A DNA stretch of 64,000 nucleotides. Source: Agrobacterium salinitolerans (GTDB lineage: Bacteria > Pseudomonadota > Alphaproteobacteria > Rhizobiales > Rhizobiaceae). Positions 27,227-36,145 of the stretch are shown piece by piece; positions within the stretch are counted from its first letter, which is position 1; every line of letters starts with the position of its first letter. Under the pieces are notes generated by a model. The model made no database searches, was not told the origin of the DNA, and saw nothing but the letters and a program-made list of their open reading frames with translations. Both the position numbers and the translations under genes were made by a program. Location: assembly GCF_002008225.1 (NCBI RefSeq), contig NZ_MRDH01000027.1, positions 1-64,000 of the forward strand. Reading direction: 5' to 3'.

Positions 27227-28489
27227 ATGAATCAGATTTCGAAAATCACCGTTGATGCAAACAGGCGTTCCTACCCATGGCCTCTGGTGCCGGCGATCGC
27301 CATCTGCCTGGACGGTTGCGAACCAGCCTATCTCGACGAGGCAATCGAGGCGGGCCTGATGCCGACCTTGAAGCGCATCAAGGCGAGTGGGACTGAAAGG
27401 ATGGCGATGAGCGTCATTCCAAGCTTCACCAACCCGAACAACATGTCGATTGCGACCGGCCGGCCGCCATCGATCCATGGCATCTGCGGCAACTATCTTT
27501 ACGAGCCGCAGACGGGCAAGGAAGTCATGATGAACGACCCGCGCTTCCTGCGCGCGCCGACGATCTTCAAGGCGTTCTACGATGCTGGAGCCAAGGTTGC
27601 CATCGTGACGGCAAAGGACAAGCTGCGCGCTTTGCTCGGAAAGGGCTTGAGCTTCGACGATAATCGGGCGATCTGCTTTTCCTCGGAAAAATCCGACACG
27701 TCGACAAAGGCGGCAAACGGCATCGACAACGCTTCGGCCTGGCTGGGGCTCCCCGTGCCCGAAGTCTACTCGGCCGATCTTTCGGAGTTTGTTTTTGCAG
27801 CTGGCGTCAAGCTTTTGAAGGAATTTCGTCCTGACGTTATGTATCTGACAACCACGGACTACGTTCAGCACAAGTATGCCCCGGGCGTTCCCGAAGCGAA
27901 TTCATTTTACGAGATGTTCGATAAGTACCTGACGCAGCTTGATGCGATGGGTGCTGCCATTGTTGTTACCGCCGACCACGGCATGAAGCCCAAGCACAAA
28001 GCCGATGGCACGCCGGACGTGATCTATGTCCAGGATGTACTCGACCAGTGGCTGGGGAAAGACGCAGCGCGCGTGATCCTGCCGATCACCGATCCCTACG
28101 TCGTCCATCACGGTGCGTTGGGCTCCTTTGCGACCGCCTATCTGCCAGAGGATGCAAGCCGCGAGGACATCATCGAGCGTCTTGCGGCCATCGATGGGAT
28201 CGATCTGGTGTTGGCAAGGCCGGAGGCCTGTGTGCGGTTCGAACTTCCAGACGACCGGATCGGCGACATCGTTCTGATCTCTTCGGAAAACAAGACTCTT
28301 GGAACCAGCGAGCATCGCCACGATCTTGCCGCCCTCAATGAGCCGTTGCGGTCCCACGGTGGGCTTACCGAACAGAGGGTTCCCTTCATCGTCAACCGGA
28401 AGCTTCCCGATCTGCTCAGTGCAAACTCCCTGCGAAACTTCGATGCATTCTTCTACGCGCTTGTTGCCGCCGCGCAGCCGGCTAGCTGA
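27227..28489 (+). CDS. phnA: Phosphonoacetate hydrolase
   Basis: This alkaline-phosphatase-superfamily enzyme cleaves the C-P bond of phosphonoacetate to acetate and phosphate. Likely metal and nucleophile residues are visible: Asp in IAICLDGCEP, the Thr nucleophile in VIPSFTNPNNMSIATG, Asp and His in TTTDYVQHKYAPG, the DH pair in VVTADHGMKPK and a late His in RSHGGLTEQRVPF. At 420 residues it is full length. The order phnW-phnA-phnY matches the Sinorhizobium meliloti pathway. ATG 27227 has CCGGAG upstream. Confidence 0.93.
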   Translation: MNQISKITVDANRRSYPWPLVPAIAICLDGCEPAYLDEAIEAGLMPTLKRIKASGTERMAMSVIPSFTNPNNMSIATGRPPSIHGICGNYLYEPQTGKEVMMNDPRFLRAPTIFKAFYDAGAKVAIVTAKDKLRALLGKGLSFDDNRAICFSSEKSDTSTKAANGIDNASAWLGLPVPEVYSADLSEFVFAAGVKLLKEFRPDVMYLTTTDYVQHKYAPGVPEANSFYEMFDKYLTQLDAMGAAIVVTADHGMKPKHKADGTPDVIYVQDVLDQWLGKDAARVILPITDPYVVHHGALGSFATAYLPEDASREDIIERLAAIDGIDLVLARPEACVRFELPDDRIGDIVLISSENKTLGTSEHRHDLAALNEPLRSHGGLTEQRVPFIVNRKLPDLLSANSLRNFDAFFYALVAAAQPAS

Positions 28490-28498
28490 GGTGATTTC

Positions 28499-29953
28499 AT
28501 GACCAAGGCTGAAACAGACTTCAAGCTTCGAAATGAACCGATGCGCATTGCTGGCAGGCCGGTCTCGACGGATGCTGTCATCGAAGTTCGCTATCCCTGG
28601 AACGATGCGGTTGTCGGCACTGTGCCGGCGGGCCATGCTGAACATGCACGGGAGGCATTTGCAATCGCCGCGGCGTACCAGCCAAAGCTAACGCGTTATG
28701 AGAGACAACGTATCTTGCTGACGGCTGCCGACGCGTTGGTGGCCAAAAAGGAAGAGATTTCCGATCTGATTACGCTGGAGCTTGGCATATCGAAGCAGGA
28801 TTCCCTCTATGAGGTCGGACGTGCCTACGATGTCTTGACGCTCTCCGGGCAGATGTGCATTCGCGACGACGGCGAAATCTTTTCCTGCGACCTGACCCCG
28901 CACGGCAAAGCCCGCAAGATTTTCACGATGCGCGAGCCCCTGACTGCGATTTCAGCGATCACACCGTTCAACCATCCTCTCAATATGGTGGCGCACAAGA
29001 TCGCGCCTGCCATCGCGACGAACAATTGCGTCGTCCTGAAGCCGACCGAACTGACGCCAATGACGGCACTTGTCCTGGCTGATATCCTTTACGAGGCCGG
29101 CCTGCCACCGGAGATGCTGTCCGTTGTTACCGGTTGGCCTGTCGATATCGGAATGGAAATGATCACCAATCCCGAATTCGATCTCATCACCTTTACCGGT
29201 AGCGTACCCGTCGGCAAACTGATCGCAGCCAATGCCCGTTACAAGCGGCAGGTTCTGGAACTGGGGGGCAACGACCCGCTTATTATTCTCAACGATCTTT
29301 CCGACGACGATCTCGCGCGGGCGGCCGACCTTGCCGTCGCCGGTGCGACCAAGAACTCCGGACAAAGGTGTACGGCCGTCAAACGTATCCTGTGCCAGGA
29401 AAGTGTTGCGGACCGTTTCGTTCCCCTCGTGCTTGAACGGGCAAAGAGGCTTCGGTTTGGTGATCCGATGGATCGCTCGACCGATCTTGGAACGGTCGTT
29501 CACGCCAAGGCAGCTGAGACATTTGAGAAGCGTGTTCACATGGCGGCCGAGCAAGGAGCGGAGGTTCTCTACAATCCCGGCCGTAACGGCGCACTTTTGC
29601 CACCGATTGTCCTCGATCATGTCCCGCACTCTTCCGAGCTGGTTATGGAAGAGACATTTGCACCGATCATACCGATTGTCCGGGCCCCCGATGACGACGA
29701 CGCCCTGATCGCTTTATCGAACTCCACCGCGTTTGGCCTATCTTCTGGCGTCTGCACGAACGATTTCCGTCGAATTCAGAAATATATCGCAGGGCTTAAG
29801 GTTGGAACCGTCAATATCTGGGAGGTACCTGGTTATCGCATCGAGATGTCGCCCTTCGGTGGGATCAAAGATTCCGGAAATGGCTACAAGGAAGGCGTTA
29901 GCGAAGCGATGAAGAGCTTCACCAACGTCAAGACCTTCTCTCTTCCCTGGTAA
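28499..29953 (+). CDS. phnY: Phosphonoacetaldehyde dehydrogenase
   Basis: This ALDH-superfamily enzyme of 484 residues oxidises phosphonoacetaldehyde to phosphonoacetate with NAD+. The motifs are [25 protein letters not shown], the catalytic Glu in [10 protein letters not shown] and the catalytic Cys in [13 protein letters not shown]. It starts nine bases after phnA with GAGGTGATTTC before the ATG. Assignment as PhnY rests on its place between phnA and the terminator at 29979; the family alone would only say aldehyde dehydrogenase. It avoids the phosphonatase (PhnX) route. Confidence 0.9.
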   Translation: MTKAETDFKLRNEPMRIAGRPVSTDAVIEVRYPWNDAVVGTVPAGHAEHAREAFAIAAAYQPKLTRYERQRILLTAADALVAKKEEISDLITLELGISKQDSLYEVGRAYDVLTLSGQMCIRDDGEIFSCDLTPHGKARKIFTMREPLTAISAITPFNHPLNMVAHKIAPAIATNNCVVLKPTELTPMTALVLADILYEAGLPPEMLSVVTGWPVDIGMEMITNPEFDLITFTGSVPVGKLIAANARYKRQVLELGGNDPLIILNDLSDDDLARAADLAVAGATKNSGQRCTAVKRILCQESVADRFVPLVLERAKRLRFGDPMDRSTDLGTVVHAKAAETFEKRVHMAAEQGAEVLYNPGRNGALLPPIVLDHVPHSSELVMEETFAPIIPIVRAPDDDDALIALSNSTAFGLSSGVCTNDFRRIQKYIAGLKVGTVNIWEVPGYRIEMSPFGGIKDSGNGYKEGVSEAMKSFTNVKTFSLPW

Positions 29954-29978
29954 ACGCATATATGCCGGTCTTTTGAAA

Positions 29979-30006
29979 AAGGGGCGCTTTCGCGTCCCTT
30001 TTTTTG
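29979..30006 (+). terminator. Intrinsic terminator of the phnWAY operon
   Basis: AAGGGGCGC at 29979-29987 pairs with GCGTCCCTT at 29992-30000 (one G-T wobble) around a TTTC loop, then T-rich sequence through 30006. It lies 26 bases after phnY and separates it from the ABC importer genes. The rest of 29954-30267 is AT-rich promoter-like DNA with a palindrome. Confidence 0.85.
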
Positions 30007-30077
30007 TAGTTCATCAATCCTGCTATATTTTAAGGCACATAGTATAAATCGTCTAGAAAAGTGATTTATATTTGCGC

Positions 30078-30091
30078 ATGACGAACGTCAT
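30078..30091. promoter_or_regulatory. Palindrome upstream of the AEP importer
   Basis: ATGACG-AA-CGTCAT is a perfect 6-bp inverted repeat with a two-base centre in the AT-rich space between the phnY terminator and the binding-protein gene. It could be a regulator site for the importer operon; no recognised family consensus. Confidence 0.4.
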
Positions 30092-30267
30092 ATGCCTGTT
30101 ACATAGGCGTGCATCTCATCGATTCAATTTTGGAAATGATAAGAATAATAAATTTTACTAACTGATGCGTGCGTGCAGAATGGGTACCAGCGGACGGGCC
30201 ACGGCGGAAAATGCGGTCGTCTCCTGCGATTTTTGGCACATTTCAATTTTCAATGAAGGAACCGGAC

Positions 30268-31290
30268 ATGAACAGGCGCACGCATTTTTTCATGGCTTTG
30301 GCAGCAGCCACTATGCTTTCCTCTGCTGCACTCGCCCAGACAGAATTGACTGTCTATACTTCAATTGAGGCGGTTGATCTTGATCGATACAAGCAGGCTT
30401 TCGAGAAAGCAAATCCTGACATTAAGATAAACTGGGTGCGGGACTCGACCGGCGTCATGACCGCCAAGCTACTCGCCGAGAAGGACAACCCGCAGGCGGA
30501 TGTCGTCTGGGGTGTGGCTGCGACCTCGCTGCTACTCCTGAAGTCCGAAGGCATGCTTGAAGCCTATCAGCCGAAGGGTGTCGAAGCCCTCGATAAGAAG
30601 TTCGTTGATGCCGACACGCCACCTTCATGGGTGGGAATGGACGCTTACGTCGCAGCACTTTGCTACAACACCAAGGAAGGCGAGAAACTTGGTTTGAAGG
30701 CACCCGTCAGCTGGGAAGATCTGACCAAACCCGAGTACAAGGGGCACGTGGTCATGCCCAACCCAGCCTCTTCGGGTACCGGCTTCCTGGACGTGTCCGG
30801 CTGGATACAGACATTCGGCGAAGAAAAGGCCTGGAGTTACATGGACAAGCTCCATGAAAATATCTCAGCCTACACCCATTCCGGATCCAAGCCCTGCAAG
30901 ATGGCGGCGTCCGGCGAAACGGTCATCGGCGTATCCTTCGAGTTTCCGGGAGCCAAGGCAAAGGCGGCCGGCGCGCCTATCGACATCATTTTCCCGAAGG
31001 AAGGCTCTGGATGGGAGGCTGAAGCGACTGCCATCATCGCGGGCACCTCGAAACTCGAAGCGGCAAAGACCTTGGTCGACTGGTCGATCACCAAGGAAGC
31101 CAACGAAATGTACAACGTTGGCTATGCCGTTGTTGCCTATCCGGGCGTTGCAAAGGCGGTCGAATTTCTTCCTGCCGACATTCCGTCCAAAATGATCAAG
31201 AACGATTTCGAATGGGCCGCAAACCATCGTGGCGAAATCCTCAAAGAATGGCAGAGACGCTTTGACGCAAAGTCGGAACCGAAGAGCTGA
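30268..31290 (+). CDS. 2-aminoethylphosphonate-type ABC transporter substrate-binding protein
   Basis: This periplasmic type-II binding protein of 340 residues begins with a signal peptide (RRTHFFMALAAATMLSSAALA). Then follow ELTVYTSIEAVDLDRYKQAFEKANPDIKINWVRDSTGVMTAKLLAEKDNPQADVVWG and the ligand-cleft segment NPASSGTGFLDVSGWIQTFGE. These resemble the putative AEP binding proteins found with phnW clusters. ATG 30268 has AAGGAACCGG upstream; ATG 30253 is an alternative that weakens the signal peptide. The neighbours support AEP as ligand, but phosphonate specificity is inferred. Confidence 0.85.
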   Translation: MNRRTHFFMALAAATMLSSAALAQTELTVYTSIEAVDLDRYKQAFEKANPDIKINWVRDSTGVMTAKLLAEKDNPQADVVWGVAATSLLLLKSEGMLEAYQPKGVEALDKKFVDADTPPSWVGMDAYVAALCYNTKEGEKLGLKAPVSWEDLTKPEYKGHVVMPNPASSGTGFLDVSGWIQTFGEEKAWSYMDKLHENISAYTHSGSKPCKMAASGETVIGVSFEFPGAKAKAAGAPIDIIFPKEGSGWEAEATAIIAGTSKLEAAKTLVDWSITKEANEMYNVGYAVVAYPGVAKAVEFLPADIPSKMIKNDFEWAANHRGEILKEWQRRFDAKSEPKS

Positions 31291-31320
31291 TGCGGCGGTA
31301 GTCCACTCGGGACCCAGACG

Positions 31321-31339
31321 GGGTGGCCGGCGGCCACCC
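31321..31339 (+). promoter_or_regulatory. Intercistronic GC-rich hairpin
   Basis: GGGTGGCC at 31321-31328 pairs perfectly with GGCCACCC at 31332-31339 over a GGC loop, between the binding-protein stop and the ATPase start. No T-run follows, so it more likely protects the upstream mRNA end than terminates fully. That would give the binding protein in excess, as is common in ABC operons. Confidence 0.5.
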
Positions 31340-31379
31340 GTCAAACGAAAGGCTTGCCTTCTTTGATCGGAGCAACATC

Positions 31380-32555
31380 ATGAGACATGCTTTGGCAGTC
31401 GAACCGACACATACGAGTGTACAGCGCCCTGTTCTGGAGGGTGACAGTTTGAGGCCGGAGTATCTGGAAGTTGCCGGCCTGTGGAAACAATATGACGACT
31501 TCGTCGCGCTTAGGGATATCTCGCTCCTGATCAGGCAGGGTGAGTTCGTCTGTTTTCTTGGGCCATCCGGCTGCGGCAAGACGACGTTGTTGCGGGCAAT
31601 CGCAGGGCTGGATCTCCAGTCGCGCGGCTCGATTGTTCAGGCAGGCAAGGATATTTCCACCCTCCCGGCTTCGAAGCGCGATTACGGTATTGTCTTCCAG
31701 TCCTACGCGCTGTTTCCAAACCTGACGATCGAAAAAAACATATCCTTCGGATTGGAAAATGCCGGACGTCGCCCCGCAGAGATCGCCGCGCGCGTTTCCG
31801 AACTACTGTCGCTTGTGGGGCTTTCAAGCCAGGCAAAAAAATATCCGTCACAGCTTTCCGGCGGTCAGCAGCAGCGTATTGCGCTTGCCCGTGCGATTGC
31901 GGTATCGCCTGGCCTTCTGCTGCTGGATGAGCCGCTTTCAGCTCTTGATGCGAAAGTCCGCGTTCACCTGCGCCATGAGATCAAGTCGCTGCAAAGAAAG
32001 CTCGGCGTAACGACGATCATGGTAACGCATGACCAGGAGGAAGCCCTGGCAATGGCAGATCGCATCGTAGTGATGAACCACGGCGTGATCGAACAGATCG
32101 GGACCCCGACCGAAATCTACCGGCATCCGAAATCCCTCTTCGTCGCCGATTTCATCGGCGAGACAAACCAGTTTGAAGCGCGCGTCGCGACAATAGGTTC
32201 GATCGAGATCGGTCGTTCAGAGTTTTCCTGCGATGCCAGTCAAATGGCAATCGGCACGCAAATAACCGCCGTCGTCCGCCCGGTGGATATCATTCCGCAT
32301 GGCGCGGATGCCCACGCCGCGAATGCTGCTGACCGCCCAGTGACACCCCAGAACCTGATTGATGCACAGGTTCTTGATATGGAGTTTCTTGGCATGTTCT
32401 GGCGCACGCGCCTGACCGCTCCACGGCTCGGGGAGACTATTCTGGTTGCGGACTTTTCCGTTAATGCGGTGCGTCGCCTCAGGATCGAGGTCGGCGGTGC
32501 TATACAGGTCGAAATCCCCCGTGACCGCCTCCTCCTTTATCCGAAAGGAACCTGA
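31380..32555 (+). CDS. AEP-type ABC transporter ATP-binding protein
   Basis: This cytosolic ATPase of 391 residues has Walker A LGPSGCGKTTLLRAIAG near residue 62, Q-loop VFQSYALFPN, signature QLSGGQQQRIALARA, Walker B LLLLDEPLSALDAKVR and the switch His in VTHDQEEAL. A TOBE-like C-terminal domain follows (GETNQFEARVATIG; MEFLGMFWRTRLTAP). ATG 31380 follows CGGAGCAACATC. It is three bases upstream of the fused permease gene, which it should drive. Confidence 0.9.
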   Translation: MRHALAVEPTHTSVQRPVLEGDSLRPEYLEVAGLWKQYDDFVALRDISLLIRQGEFVCFLGPSGCGKTTLLRAIAGLDLQSRGSIVQAGKDISTLPASKRDYGIVFQSYALFPNLTIEKNISFGLENAGRRPAEIAARVSELLSLVGLSSQAKKYPSQLSGGQQQRIALARAIAVSPGLLLLDEPLSALDAKVRVHLRHEIKSLQRKLGVTTIMVTHDQEEALAMADRIVVMNHGVIEQIGTPTEIYRHPKSLFVADFIGETNQFEARVATIGSIEIGRSEFSCDASQMAIGTQITAVVRPVDIIPHGADAHAANAADRPVTPQNLIDAQVLDMEFLGMFWRTRLTAPRLGETILVADFSVNAVRRLRIEVGGAIQVEIPRDRLLLYPKGT

Positions 32556-32557
32556 TA

Positions 32558-34564
32558 ATGTCACTTGTGATGGACGGGATGCCTGCGGGCAGGACACTCA
32601 AGCAGGACATTTCACGAGACGAGTTTGTCAAGCGGGGGCTCATGGTCGTGATTGGCCTCTATCTGCTCGTTGCCTTGGCCGCACCCTTGTATGTCATGCT
32701 TTCCAAGTCGTTTTCGACGTACCGTTTCGACCTCGGCAGTTTTGAATTCCAGGTCAGTGATGAAAGTGGTTTCAACTGGACCGATCCGACAAGTGCCGCA
32801 AAACTGAATGCAGCGACCGGTGCCTTTTCGGGCGCAGACCTCGACACCACCTCCGACGGTCGTCTGGCCGCAACGAAACTTTTTGCCGAATTCAACTTCC
32901 GCAGTCCTGTGAAGTATCGAATCCGCGGCACATCAGACGACGCTGCCTATCTCGTTGGATCGACGTTGCAGAGGGACACCAGTTGGCAGGAATACGATTC
33001 CAATACATTTCGTCGCGTTGTTCTTCGTCCGGCTCGTGACTTCGGCCTTTCAAATTTCTTGACTTACTTCTCCACGCCGGCTCTTGCACAATCTATCCGT
33101 AATTCTGTTTTGATGGCTACGATCAGCACCGTTGCCACGGTCAGCATCGCGTTCGCGCTCGCCTATGCACTCGCACGGAGCTGTATGCCCTGGAAGGGAG
33201 CGGTGAGGGGTATCCTGACCATTCCTATCCTCGTTCCATCCTTGTTGCCAGGCATTGCGCTTGTTTATCTGTTCGGCAACCAGGGGGTATTCAAGGACTG
33301 GTTGCTGGGTTATTCCATCTACGGGCCGATCGGGATTGTTATTGGTTCGATCTTCTTCACGCTGCCGCATGCGTTCATGATCATTTCGACCGCTCTGTCG
33401 ATCGCCGATGCACGCCACTACGAAGCTGCAGCTTCGCTGAGGGCCAGCAAGTGGCGGACGTTCTGGACCGTCACGGTGCCTGGAGCGCGCTATGGCGTTG
33501 TTTCGGCCGCGTTCGTTGTCTTCACGCTGGTCATCACTGACTTCGGATTGCCGAAGGTTATCGGTGGTCAGTATGGCATGCTGGCTGTTGACATCTACAA
33601 GCAGGTTATCGGTCAGCAGAATTTCGAGATGGGCGCTGTCGTATCCGTGATCCTCCTGTTCCCCGCCGTTCTTGCATTTGCGGTCGACCGATTGATGCAA
33701 AGGCGGCAGGTTGCACTGCTTTCGGCTCGCGCCGTTCCATATGCCCCGAAGCCAAATCCGCGGTTCGATACGGCCTGCTTCGCATTCTGTAGTCTCGTGG
33801 CCTTGTTTGTCCTTGGGATCATCGCCATGTGCCAACTCGCAGCCGTGGTGAAATTCTGGCCCTACGATCTGAGCCTTACGGCCAAAAATTTTGCGTTCGA
33901 TCTCATGGATGGCGGCGGATGGGATGCCTATTATAATTCAATCCATCTCGCGCTTCTGACTGCAATATTCGGTTCCATTGTTGTCTTCGCCGGGGCGTAT
34001 ATGGTCGAAAAGGCGCAAGGCTTTGCTCTTGGTCGGGGGATGTTCCATTTTCTGGCGATGATGCCTATGGCGGTCCCCGGAATGGTTCTCGGGCTGGCTT
34101 ACATCTTCTTCTTCAACAATCCCGCCAACCCCCTTAATTCCATCTATGGAACTATGACCATTCTGGTCGTCTGCACGGTGACACACTTTTACACCGTCGC
34201 GCACCTGACGGCCCTGACTGCACTGAAGCAGATGGATCCTGAGTTCGAATCAGTCTCATCATCGTTGAAACAGCCCTTCTACAGACTGTTTTTCCGCGTT
34301 ACGGTTCCCGTTTGCCTGCCTGCGATTCTCAGCATCGCGATCTACCTTTTCGTCAATGCAATGACGACGGTGTCCGCCGTGGTGTTTCTCTACGCTTCTG
34401 ACACGAAGCTCGCGTCTGTCGCTGTGCTCAACATGGATGATGCAGGTGACATCGCACCCGCAGCCGCGATGGGCATGATGATTTTCTATACGAACGTTAT
34501 CGCCAAGCTCATCCATGCCGGCGTTGCGCGAGGAATCCTCATCCGCACGCAGGCCTGGAGATGA
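32558..34564 (+). CDS. AEP-type ABC transporter permease, two fused permease units
   Basis: This 668-residue inner-membrane protein carries two BPD_transp_1 units. The first has the EAA-type loop EAAASLRASKWRTFWTVTVPGARYGV near residue 300. The second has the partner loop ESVSSSLKQPFYRLFFRVTVPVCLPAIL near 565. A large soluble segment of about 130 residues (residues 55-180) lies between the first transmembrane helix and the channel helices; it is probably periplasmic. Fused permeases of this layout occur in putative 2-aminoethylphosphonate importers. Its stop overlaps the start of the small ORF at 34561 (ATGA). Confidence 0.88.
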   Translation: MSLVMDGMPAGRTLKQDISRDEFVKRGLMVVIGLYLLVALAAPLYVMLSKSFSTYRFDLGSFEFQVSDESGFNWTDPTSAAKLNAATGAFSGADLDTTSDGRLAATKLFAEFNFRSPVKYRIRGTSDDAAYLVGSTLQRDTSWQEYDSNTFRRVVLRPARDFGLSNFLTYFSTPALAQSIRNSVLMATISTVATVSIAFALAYALARSCMPWKGAVRGILTIPILVPSLLPGIALVYLFGNQGVFKDWLLGYSIYGPIGIVIGSIFFTLPHAFMIISTALSIADARHYEAAASLRASKWRTFWTVTVPGARYGVVSAAFVVFTLVITDFGLPKVIGGQYGMLAVDIYKQVIGQQNFEMGAVVSVILLFPAVLAFAVDRLMQRRQVALLSARAVPYAPKPNPRFDTACFAFCSLVALFVLGIIAMCQLAAVVKFWPYDLSLTAKNFAFDLMDGGGWDAYYNSIHLALLTAIFGSIVVFAGAYMVEKAQGFALGRGMFHFLAMMPMAVPGMVLGLAYIFFFNNPANPLNSIYGTMTILVVCTVTHFYTVAHLTALTALKQMDPEFESVSSSLKQPFYRLFFRVTVPVCLPAILSIAIYLFVNAMTTVSAVVFLYASDTKLASVAVLNMDDAGDIAPAAAMGMMIFYTNVIAKLIHAGVARGILIRTQAWR

Positions 34565-34665
34565 CCGGCGGCGTGCGGAAGGCCATCTTGGAAACAACAG
34601 AAATGAACGAGCTGATTGACGGCGAGGTTTGCGCGTCAATCCGTAAAGCGGAAAAGATCATATGA
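34561..34665 (+). CDS. 34-residue small ORF, coupled on both sides
   Basis: ATG 34561 overlaps the permease stop as ATGA (34561-34564), and its own TGA overlaps the ATG of the oxidase gene, again as ATGA (34662-34665). The peptide begins MTGGVRKAILETTEMNEL and ends SIRKAEKII. It has no transmembrane segment or recognised motif. GGAG abuts the start with no spacing, so initiation would depend on coupling. It may be a true small protein, a leader that couples translation, or chance. Not recognised. Confidence 0.45.
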   Translation: MTGGVRKAILETTEMNELIDGEVCASIRKAEKII

Positions 34666-35783
34666 ACAGCAAGCTTGACCTTGTCGTCGTCGGGGCGGGT
34701 ATTGTCGGCCTTTCCATGGCGTTTGCGGCCGTAAGAAGGGGCAAGACAGTTCTGATCGTGGAGCGCAACTCAAAAGCAATCGGCGCGTCTATTCGAAATT
34801 TCGGTTTCATCACTGTCTCTGGACAAAAGGAAGGCCAGCAGTGGGAGCGTGCCCGGCGCTCGCGGGAAATCTGGGAAGACGTCGCGAAAGAGGCCGGGAT
34901 CGAAGTGCTTCACACAGGGTTGGTCATGCCAGCTTACAGAGCCGAAGCCGAAGCGGTGATGGAGGCTTTTCTGGCAACGCCGATGGGTGAAGATTGCGGC
35001 CGTCTAACACCTGCTCAAGCTTTGCAGCATGTGCCGTGTATACGGCAAGATGGCATGCGAGCAGCTCTCTGGAGCCCGCATGAACTGCGCGTTGAATCGC
35101 GTGAAGCACTTCCCAAAATTGCTGCGTGGCTGGAACAGCGTCACGGCGTGGCATTTCAGTGGAACACGGCGGTCACCGCGATCGATGGCACCAAGATCGT
35201 GACAAGCCGAGGCGTGATCGAAGCGCAGGCTTGTATCGTATGTCCCGGCAATGATTTCTCGACCCTTTTTCCAGAACGTATAGCGGCTGTTAATCCAAGT
35301 ATCTGCAGTTTGCAGATGCTCCGTGTGATGCCGGACCAGCCTATCCGGTTCGGCGCGGCGGTAATGTCCGACATGAGTTATGGCCGGTACGAAGGCTTTG
35401 CCGATCTGGCTCCAGCCCGGGCGCTCTGCGACCGCCTGGATAGTGAGCTTGGAGAGATGCGTTCAGAAGGAATTCATCTTATATCGGTGCAATCGGCCGA
35501 TGGCTCACTCGTCGTGGGCGACAGTCACGTTTACGGCGATGCACCTGAACCGTTTGCCAAGGAACGCATCGATCACCTCGTGATGGAAGCGTTCGATCAA
35601 ATATTTGACTTGCCCAGTCGAAAGGTGGTTTCGCGTTGGTGTGGCACCTATGCTTCGGCCAGTAATCCGGTCATGCTCGACGAGCCCGCCGACAATGTCC
35701 GACTCGTAATTGTGACCAGTGGCAGCGGCGCATCGACGGGTTTTGCACTGGGGGAGCAAGTCGTCGAAGAGCTTTTCGCCTGA
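34662..35783 (+). CDS. FAD-dependent oxidoreductase (DAO fold), phosphonate-cluster type
   Basis: This 373-residue flavoprotein starts with the dinucleotide motif VVVGAGIVGLSMAFAAVRRGKTVLIVER and ends with a FAD-binding VIVTSGSGASTGFALGE. The fold is that of glycine/D-amino-acid oxidases. Members of this subfamily (TIGR03364-like) recur next to AEP transporters and phosphonate genes. They are thought to oxidise an amino- or N-methylaminophosphonate to feed the PhnW/PhnY branch. The exact substrate is not shown by sequence. Translationally coupled to the upstream 34-codon ORF. Last gene of the importer operon. Confidence 0.82.
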   Translation: MNSKLDLVVVGAGIVGLSMAFAAVRRGKTVLIVERNSKAIGASIRNFGFITVSGQKEGQQWERARRSREIWEDVAKEAGIEVLHTGLVMPAYRAEAEAVMEAFLATPMGEDCGRLTPAQALQHVPCIRQDGMRAALWSPHELRVESREALPKIAAWLEQRHGVAFQWNTAVTAIDGTKIVTSRGVIEAQACIVCPGNDFSTLFPERIAAVNPSICSLQMLRVMPDQPIRFGAAVMSDMSYGRYEGFADLAPARALCDRLDSELGEMRSEGIHLISVQSADGSLVVGDSHVYGDAPEPFAKERIDHLVMEAFDQIFDLPSRKVVSRWCGTYASASNPVMLDEPADNVRLVIVTSGSGASTGFALGEQVVEELFA

Positions 35784-36145
35784 AGACGTGACCGAAAGGG
35801 CCAATGTGATCACTCGATTGCAACAAATTTTCGAGTCATCGGTACTCTCCGTCTGTGCTTGGTAGTTCATGCCGCTGGCAAGAGTATCGTGCGGGCTGCA
35901 ACTGACGGCCTTCGAGATCGCCTTCCGGCCACAGGACGCAGGCATTAAATAATACTCGCGCAGATTTCCGGAGTTCAGCCTTCCCACGCGCGCCAGCACT
36001 TTGTTTGATGGACGTGGCTTGCGTCTTGCCAGTCGCGCAGCGACACACGTATCACAGAAAGTTAGATGCGGCTCGCAACTTTACTTTTTCTTTTTTCCCT
36101 GGGGACGCGATTTCTAAGTCCGGCTGATATATCGCCGTGTCATTA
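35784..36145. other. Gap without a recognisable gene
   Basis: About 360 bases between the oxidase and CPBP genes. Short open frames occur but have no ribosome binding site or family-like sequence. Weak stems such as ACTCGA..TCGAGT near 35813-35834 could help end the oxidase transcript. I see no RNA gene or repeat. Confidence 0.4.
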
